Assembly (NCBI GenBank): GCA_046565505.1
Contig: JBKHYJ010000112.1
Location: 1-21,069 of the forward strand
Source: JBKHYJ01 sp046565505
GTDB lineage: Bacteria; Acidobacteriota; Blastocatellia; UBA7656
Direction of reading: 5' to 3'
DNA length: 21,069 nt
A program made the position numbers and the translations under genes. A model generated the notes under the pieces. That model had not been told where the DNA came from. It did not search any database and was given only the letters and a program-made list of their open reading frames with translations. This document shows positions 16,136-21,069 of this stretch, in pieces (the stretch's first letter is position 1; every line of letters starts with the position of its first letter).

Positions 16136-17830
16136 TCACCATTGTTGCACCGCCCTGACCATAGCGCGGAAGTATTCTTCTTGCAGTGCCAGTCTCTTCT
16201 TTTCGGCGACGGAGGCGATGTCCAGCTTCAGCATTTTGTCGGCCTCTGCCATGAAGGTCTTGAATTTGTACAGCGATATACCTTTGCCGATTAAGTAGGG
16301 TATCGTCCAGAAATCGAAGGACCATTGGGGCAGCCACAGCGATTGATCTACCGTTAAAAATAGTCTGTCGATGTGATCCATTGCCTCAAGGCTGTCCATA
16401 GTCGCGTGCTCCCAGACGAACCCCTCCCCGCTAATTTTGTACTTGTCCCGTTGATTTTGAATCGGCGTTCCAGGCTCGCAGTACCACATCTGCGCGCGGT
16501 AATAATCCGGCTTGCTCGCGTTTATGAAATCTATAGTCTCTTCTACAGTGTCCTCAGTCTCTCCGGGGAATCCTATTATGAAGGACCCGAAAGTCATTAT
16601 GCCGTTCTTGTGCAGCATCTCTATGCCCCTGCCGTATTTTTCTATCGTGGCCGACTTGTTCATGTTCTCGAGTATGGTTGGCGACCCGGACTCTATGCCG
16701 AGAAACACGCCCTTGCATCCGCTTTCCGCCATCAACTCGATGGCCTCTTCATCCGAGTTGCTACACCTGAAATATGAGAACCAATTAAAAGGATACTTCC
16801 TCTTAATCATCATCCGGCAGATGTCTTTGAAGCGCGGGAACGGGACGTTGAATGTGTCGTCTATAAAGACCAGGTTCTTAACGCTTCCCAGCTCCAGTAT
16901 CGAATCAAGCTCTTTTTCTAAATATTCCAGGCTTGTTAACGTCAAGGCGCCCGCTCTGGTCGGGTAATTACAAAACGCACACTTGAAGGCGCAACTGCGC
17001 GCGGTCCTCGTCTGGATCGTAGGCCCAAGGTCCTCGTCGGAAAATAATCGCCAATCGATATAGTTCTCGTCGAGCGAATTGTTCTCAGGCACGCCCCTCG
17101 TTCTTCGGAGTCGCCCATCCTCGAAGTAGGCTATATTAGGGACGCTGCTGAGAGTACCCGCGCCCTTCAGGCACTCAATCGTTTGCCATAGGGTTAATTC
17201 CCCTTGCCCTTCGATGACGTATATGTCTGCCCCCAAATCATGCAGGGCCGCGCGAAAATCTTCGTCTTCAAAATTCCTTGCGTGATTGGATATGAGAGGC
17301 CCCCCGACTATGATTTTGACCTTGCTGTTTTGTCGCCTGATGAACTCAACCATCTCTATCACCGGGAGGTTAACCACGTAGAAAGTCGTAGTTATAGCCA
17401 CGCAAACCGGGTCCCGCGAGAGGTACTGGGCCAGCTTGTCCTTCTCGTATTGAAACAAGTTTACGTACTCAGCGTGCCCGCCCCGCTTCCTGAGGAAGTT
17501 GGTGAGATAAACCGCCGCCAGATTCGGGATGTCGCCTGATTTCAGCTCCCCGCCGGGGCTTGCTTCAGCGGCATTCGGCCTGGCCGTATTCAGGGCATGA
17601 TTGAGGAGTCCGAAGTAGTCCATCTTCCGCCCCTTGAGGTTGATGAAGCTGAACTTCAGGTCACGGTAAGCCTCGGCTTCCTCGCCGTAGTTGCGGAGGA
17701 AGCTTTCATACTTTTCAAATGGGATTTCATTATAGCCAATGACAACGCAATCAAGCTGCTCACCGGCGCCATTTGATTTTTTGCTCGGAAGTATTGAATG
17801 GAGCGCGGGAGGGTGGTTAATTATGCTCAT
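16136..17830 (-). CDS. B12-binding radical SAM enzyme, PhpK-like methyltransferase
   Basis: The 564-residue protein has an N-terminal cobalamin-binding-like domain (about 100-235, without the D-x-H-x-x-G lower-ligand motif), a radical SAM core with C280-x3-C284-x2-C287 (CAFKCAFC), and a C-terminal helical domain. The opening LDCVVIGYNEIPFEKYESFL matches the PhpK-type family as I recall it. PhpK methylates phosphorus in phosalacine/phosphinothricin-type pathways, but relatives occur beside NRPS genes without phosphonate chemistry. I see no phosphonate genes here, so methylation of an unactivated carbon of the peptide or a precursor is more likely; this is inference. GAGGAAC precedes ATG 17830. 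It lies 94 bases after the NRPS stop and probably shares its transcript. Confidence 0.8.
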   Translation of the reverse strand: MSIINHPPALHSILPSKKSNGAGEQLDCVVIGYNEIPFEKYESFLRNYGEEAEAYRDLKFSFINLKGRKMDYFGLLNHALNTARPNAAEASPGGELKSGDIPNLAAVYLTNFLRKRGGHAEYVNLFQYEKDKLAQYLSRDPVCVAITTTFYVVNLPVIEMVEFIRRQNSKVKIIVGGPLISNHARNFEDEDFRAALHDLGADIYVIEGQGELTLWQTIECLKGAGTLSSVPNIAYFEDGRLRRTRGVPENNSLDENYIDWRLFSDEDLGPTIQTRTARSCAFKCAFCNYPTRAGALTLTSLEYLEKELDSILELGSVKNLVFIDDTFNVPFPRFKDICRMMIKRKYPFNWFSYFRCSNSDEEAIELMAESGCKGVFLGIESGSPTILENMNKSATIEKYGRGIEMLHKNGIMTFGSFIIGFPGETEDTVEETIDFINASKPDYYRAQMWYCEPGTPIQNQRDKYKISGEGFVWEHATMDSLEAMDHIDRLFLTVDQSLWLPQWSFDFWTIPYLIGKGISLYKFKTFMAEADKMLKLDIASVAEKKRLALQEEYFRAMVRAVQQW

Positions 17831-17924
17831 ACGAATGTTCCTCTTTTAAGCTTGAGACTTGTCAGGCGTGACGCTGCCGGGCGGTCTTTCGGAATGGCCC
17901 TGAGCATCCCTAGAATCATATTGA

Positions 17925-20900
17925 TTAAGGCGTGTGTATCGATTCGATGGCTGCTTCTATGCACGCCTTCAGATGTTCGGCCAGGACTCTAACGTTAGGT
18001 CGGCGAAGCATGGTGAAATGTCCGCCGGGGACTGAATGAACTTCTAACTCATCCGATAAAAGTTCATCCCACCCATATGCCTCGTCGCCGGTATTTAAGA
18101 CGGGCCGCTCAATGGCTCTAAAAAGCGATGGTCGGCCGGAGGTGGTTTTCGGCACGTAGCGGGACGCCGCGTCCACGTTCGTAACAAAGACCTCGAAAAA
18201 TCTCTGAATTAGAGGCTGATTGAAGTCGGGCGGCAGTATCCCAAATGATTGCGCTCGCTCAAGGACGTGGCGCAATTGTTCATGAGGGTTGAGTTGAACA
18301 AGGTCATCCTCTGATATTGCAAGTTGCTCCAAGGTCAGCCCCATGTCTTGGGCGAAGGTTGCCAGCAGCGACAGGCTGCCCCAGGCTTCTGGCGCGGCGT
18401 ATCGCGTTGGGGCAACAGTATCGAGCAGCGCGAGCAGCGCGATTTGCTCTCCTTCTGCCCGGAGTTGCTGCGCCATCTCGAAGGCGATGAGGCCGCCTAT
18501 CGACCAGCCTCCAAGAAGATAGGGGCCTTGGGGCTGAACTTCCCGAAGTGACCCAAGATAATGGGCCGCCATGTCTTCGATGCGTAGGTCGAGGGACTCA
18601 TTATTATTAACCCCCCTTGACTGGAAGCCATAAAACGCTTGATCTGCCCCCAGTTGTCGCGCTAAATCGACGTAGCAGAAAACGCTTCCTCCCGCCGGAT
18701 GTACACAGAAGAAAGGCAACTCTGCGCGACCCGGCTGAATCTCGACCAGAGATGTAGACCTATTAGGCACGTCCGCCTGCCGTCGGATTTCAGCAGCGAG
18801 GCTTTCAACAGTTGACCTGCGAAAGAGCGTCGCAACAGGCAAGTCTACGTCGAACGAATTTTTAACACGATTAATCAGGAGGATTGAAAGCAGCGAGTGG
18901 CCGCCCAATTCAAAAAAGTCGTCTCTCACCCCTACGGGCGCAATTCCCAGCACGTCCTCCCAGATGCGAGACAACTGTAGCTCCAGAGCATCACGCGGGC
19001 CTACATAACCGCCGCTTGATTTGACATCCATTCTGTCAGGTGGCGGGAGGGATTTCCGATCTATCTTTCCATTAGGCGTTAAAGGCAATCTATCTAAAAT
19101 CACAAATGCGGAAGGCACCATGTAGCCCGGCAGCCGCTGTTCGACCCCTCTCTTCACATCTTCTATACTCCCCCCCTCTTCCATAACTACGTACGCCACC
19201 AGCCGCTTGACCGCTTCTTTCTCCCTTACATCCACCACCGCGTCCCTTACTCCTGCTTGCAGAGTTACCGCCGCCCTGATCTCCCCTAGCTCTATCCTGT
19301 AGCCGCGCAGCTTCATCTGCTCATCGACCCTGCCTATGAACTCTATCCGCCCTGCCGCCCTGTACCTCACCCTGTCCCCGGTTCGGTACAGCCTTCCCCC
19401 TGCCTCCCCTCCGTACTCATCCGGCAAGAATGCTTCGGCAGTCTTGCACGCGTCATTGTAGTAGCCCCTTCCCACCGCCACCCCTCCGACGTACAACTCC
19501 CCCTCTATGCCGATTCCGACTGGCCTCATCCTACGGTCAAGTATGTAGAGCCTGGTGTTGGCTATCGCCTTCCCTATCGGCGTCCGCACTTCCCACTCTC
19601 TGATTTCGCCTTCCACAATGTGGTGCGTCACGTCATCGGAGCATTCAGTCGGGCCATAGGCATTCACCAGCCTTACTCCTTCATACACCCTGTTCCACTC
19701 TCTGCTCGTCTGCGCCATAAGCGCCTCTCCCGTCGCTATCATCCACCTCAACCCGCTCAGTCCCCGGAATCCCTTGTTGCTTTCCTGTAGCAGATTGTTC
19801 AGCAGCGATGGGACCGACTCCAGTATCGTCACTCCCTGGTTGCTTACCTCCTTCATCAACTCATTGGCATCGCGCGCCACCTCGTCGTCTACTACCCTCA
19901 CCGTGCCGCCGACTAGCAGGGCAGAGGCGAACTGCCATACTGATATGTCAAAGCACTGAGAGGCGGTCTGTGCGATCTTATCCGCAGAGGTTATCTCAAG
20001 CTCTTTGACCTTCGCCATCAGGTGGTTCATCATCCCCCTGTGTTCGACCATCACTCCTTTAGGCACCCCCGTAGACCCGCTCGTGTAGATCACATAGGCC
20101 AATTCCCTCCCGCTGCTGAAGTGCCACACCTCTTCTCCTGCTGAAGCCGTTTGAGGCCCCCCTCGCTCTAGCATCTGTTCCAACTCTGCCACCTCCACAA
20201 CGCCTTCCCGCCTCATACCGGCTATGACTTCCCTCGTCGCCTCGCAGTAGTCGCTGCCAGTAAGCACGAGCTTCACCCCGCTCTGCTCTATCACCTGCTG
20301 GTGACGCCCGGCAGGGTGGTAAGGGTCCAAGGGCAGGTACGCCGCCCCCACCTTCCACACACCGAGCACGGCTGCTATGAAGTCCACGCCCCGCCGCGCA
20401 AGTATCGCCACCACGTATTCGGCGCGAACTCCTCTGCTCCTGAGAAAGTTCGCCACCAGATTTGCTTTCGCGTTGAGCTGCGCGTATGTGAGTTGATGAT
20501 GGGTGGAGCTGACGGCCAGTGCGTCAGGTGAGCGGTCCACCTGTCCCTGGAAGGCTTGCTGGAAGCTGAGGTCATGCCAGCTAGTATCGGCGGTGTCGTT
20601 CCACTCGATTAGGAGTTGATGCTCCTCGTGAAGTGAAAGCATCTCCAGGTCAATTATGCTTTGATCAGGATTAGCGACCGCCGTTTCGAGCAACGCCTTG
20701 TAGTGATTCGCCATCCGTTTTATCGTGCTCTCATCGAACAGGTCGGTGCTGTATTGAAAGGCCCCTGACAGCCCGCCCTCTATCTCTCCGAATGTCAATG
20801 ACAGGTCGAATTTTGCTATTTTGTTCTTAGTTTCAATAAAGCTCAACACAAGCCCTGGCAGCTTCAACTCTCCCACAGGCGCGTTCTGCAGCACGAACGT

Positions 20901-21069
20901 CACCTCGAACAGCGGCGTCTTCCCTAACTCCCTCTCAGGCCTCATCTCCTCCACCACCTTCTCGAACGGCACGTCCTGGTTCGCGTACCCCCCCAGCGTC
21001 ACCTCCCTCACCCTCCTCAGCAACTCCCGGTAGCTCGGCCCCCCTCCCAGGTCCGTCCTCAGCACCAGC
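17925..21069 (-). CDS. NRPS terminal module: condensation (partial)-adenylation-carrier-thioesterase
   Basis: The frame is open to the right edge, so the N-terminus and upstream modules lie outside; a GTG at 21065 is not the true start. Residue numbers count from that GTG. The order is: the end of a condensation domain (1-155, with NQDVPFEKVVEE and KFDLSLTF); an adenylation domain (about 165-670, YTSGSTGVPKG, NAYGPTE, YRTGD, GRVDEQMKLRGYRIELGE, K667); a carrier protein with S724 in DDFFELGGHSLL; and a thioesterase (about 783-1046) with S855 in GGWSIGG, D882 and H1016. By hand alignment to GrsA the specificity residues are D373, I374, W377, E416, I443, T445, A469, D477, D478 and K667. That pattern suggests a basic diamino acid. 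This module ends the assembly line and releases the peptide. No epimerase or methyltransferase domain is inserted. Confidence 0.93.
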   Translation of the reverse strand, partial: LVLRTDLGGGPSYRELLRRVREVTLGGYANQDVPFEKVVEEMRPERELGKTPLFEVTFVLQNAPVGELKLPGLVLSFIETKNKIAKFDLSLTFGEIEGGLSGAFQYSTDLFDESTIKRMANHYKALLETAVANPDQSIIDLEMLSLHEEHQLLIEWNDTADTSWHDLSFQQAFQGQVDRSPDALAVSSTHHQLTYAQLNAKANLVANFLRSRGVRAEYVVAILARRGVDFIAAVLGVWKVGAAYLPLDPYHPAGRHQQVIEQSGVKLVLTGSDYCEATREVIAGMRREGVVEVAELEQMLERGGPQTASAGEEVWHFSSGRELAYVIYTSGSTGVPKGVMVEHRGMMNHLMAKVKELEITSADKIAQTASQCFDISVWQFASALLVGGTVRVVDDEVARDANELMKEVSNQGVTILESVPSLLNNLLQESNKGFRGLSGLRWMIATGEALMAQTSREWNRVYEGVRLVNAYGPTECSDDVTHHIVEGEIREWEVRTPIGKAIANTRLYILDRRMRPVGIGIEGELYVGGVAVGRGYYNDACKTAEAFLPDEYGGEAGGRLYRTGDRVRYRAAGRIEFIGRVDEQMKLRGYRIELGEIRAAVTLQAGVRDAVVDVREKEAVKRLVAYVVMEEGGSIEDVKRGVEQRLPGYMVPSAFVILDRLPLTPNGKIDRKSLPPPDRMDVKSSGGYVGPRDALELQLSRIWEDVLGIAPVGVRDDFFELGGHSLLSILLINRVKNSFDVDLPVATLFRRSTVESLAAEIRRQADVPNRSTSLVEIQPGRAELPFFCVHPAGGSVFCYVDLARQLGADQAFYGFQSRGVNNNESLDLRIEDMAAHYLGSLREVQPQGPYLLGGWSIGGLIAFEMAQQLRAEGEQIALLALLDTVAPTRYAAPEAWGSLSLLATFAQDMGLTLEQLAISEDDLVQLNPHEQLRHVLERAQSFGILPPDFNQPLIQRFFEVFVTNVDAASRYVPKTTSGRPSLFRAIERPVLNTGDEAYGWDELLSDELEVHSVPGGHFTMLRRPNVRVLAEHLKACIEAAIESIHTP

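Noticed and set aside
1..21069. tRNA, rRNA, CRISPR arrays, riboswitches, MbtH-like gene or pathway regulator
   Set aside because: None seen by eye: no direct-repeat array, no cloverleaf or rRNA segment, and no open frame with MbtH or DNA-binding regulator features.

Overview
The window is GC-rich bacterial DNA. About 17 kb of it (roughly 4.2-21.07 kb) is part of a non-ribosomal peptide biosynthetic locus with every gene on the minus strand. The left 4 kb is rearranged flanking DNA holding insertion-sequence remnants, one gene split by an in-frame stop, a di-heme cytochrome gene and a permease gene broken into two inverted halves. The permease halves look like the FtsX/MacB-type orphan permeases abundant in Acidobacteriota. 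With the soil-type NRPS locus this suggests an Acidobacteriota genome, possibly an uncultured lineage; this is inference, since no marker gene is present.

Layout, left to right: transposase tail (3-122, +); hypothetical gene with an internal TAA (282-662, +); decayed transposase (696-1130, -) next to a short IS256-like scrap; di-heme peroxidase-like cytochrome (1271-2917, -); C-terminal permease half (3026-3520, +) facing the N-terminal half (3522-4085, -); CmlA-type di-iron beta-hydroxylase (4196-5785); penicillin-acylase-family N-terminal-nucleophile hydrolase (5934-8381); divergent carbamoyltransferase (8438-9373); argininosuccinate-lyase-like enzyme (9370-10914); ATP-grasp ligase (10937-12187); SbnA/cysteine-synthase-like PLP enzyme (12169-13236); GHMP kinase (13233-14192); terminator-like hairpin (14231-14256); cyclic-peptide-type ABC exporter (14314-15981); B12-binding radical SAM enzyme of PhpK type (16136-17830); and the terminal NRPS module (17925 to the right edge; its 5' part lies outside the window). 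Transcription runs right to left.

The genes can be read as one pathway. The kinase, PLP enzyme and lyase-like enzyme resemble the gene set associated with 2,3-diaminobutyrate in some lipopeptide and uridyl-peptide clusters (from memory). The ATP-grasp enzyme and carbamoyltransferase are packed in with them by short overlaps, and could carbamoylate, ligate or guanidinylate the diamino acid. The visible adenylation domain has a hand-derived specificity code, D-I-W-E-I-T-A-D-D-K. It has two acidic pocket residues and is very close to a code I recall for diaminobutyrate, so the terminal module plausibly loads a basic diamino acid. A CmlA-type beta-hydroxylase and a radical SAM methylase would tailor the peptide, the ABC protein would export it, and the penicillin-acylase homologue could remove an N-acyl group during maturation. 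The product is not identifiable from this window. The most interesting signal is the diamino-acid cassette containing a carbamoyltransferase with HDLP in place of HCLP, coupled to a terminal module that appears to select such a residue.
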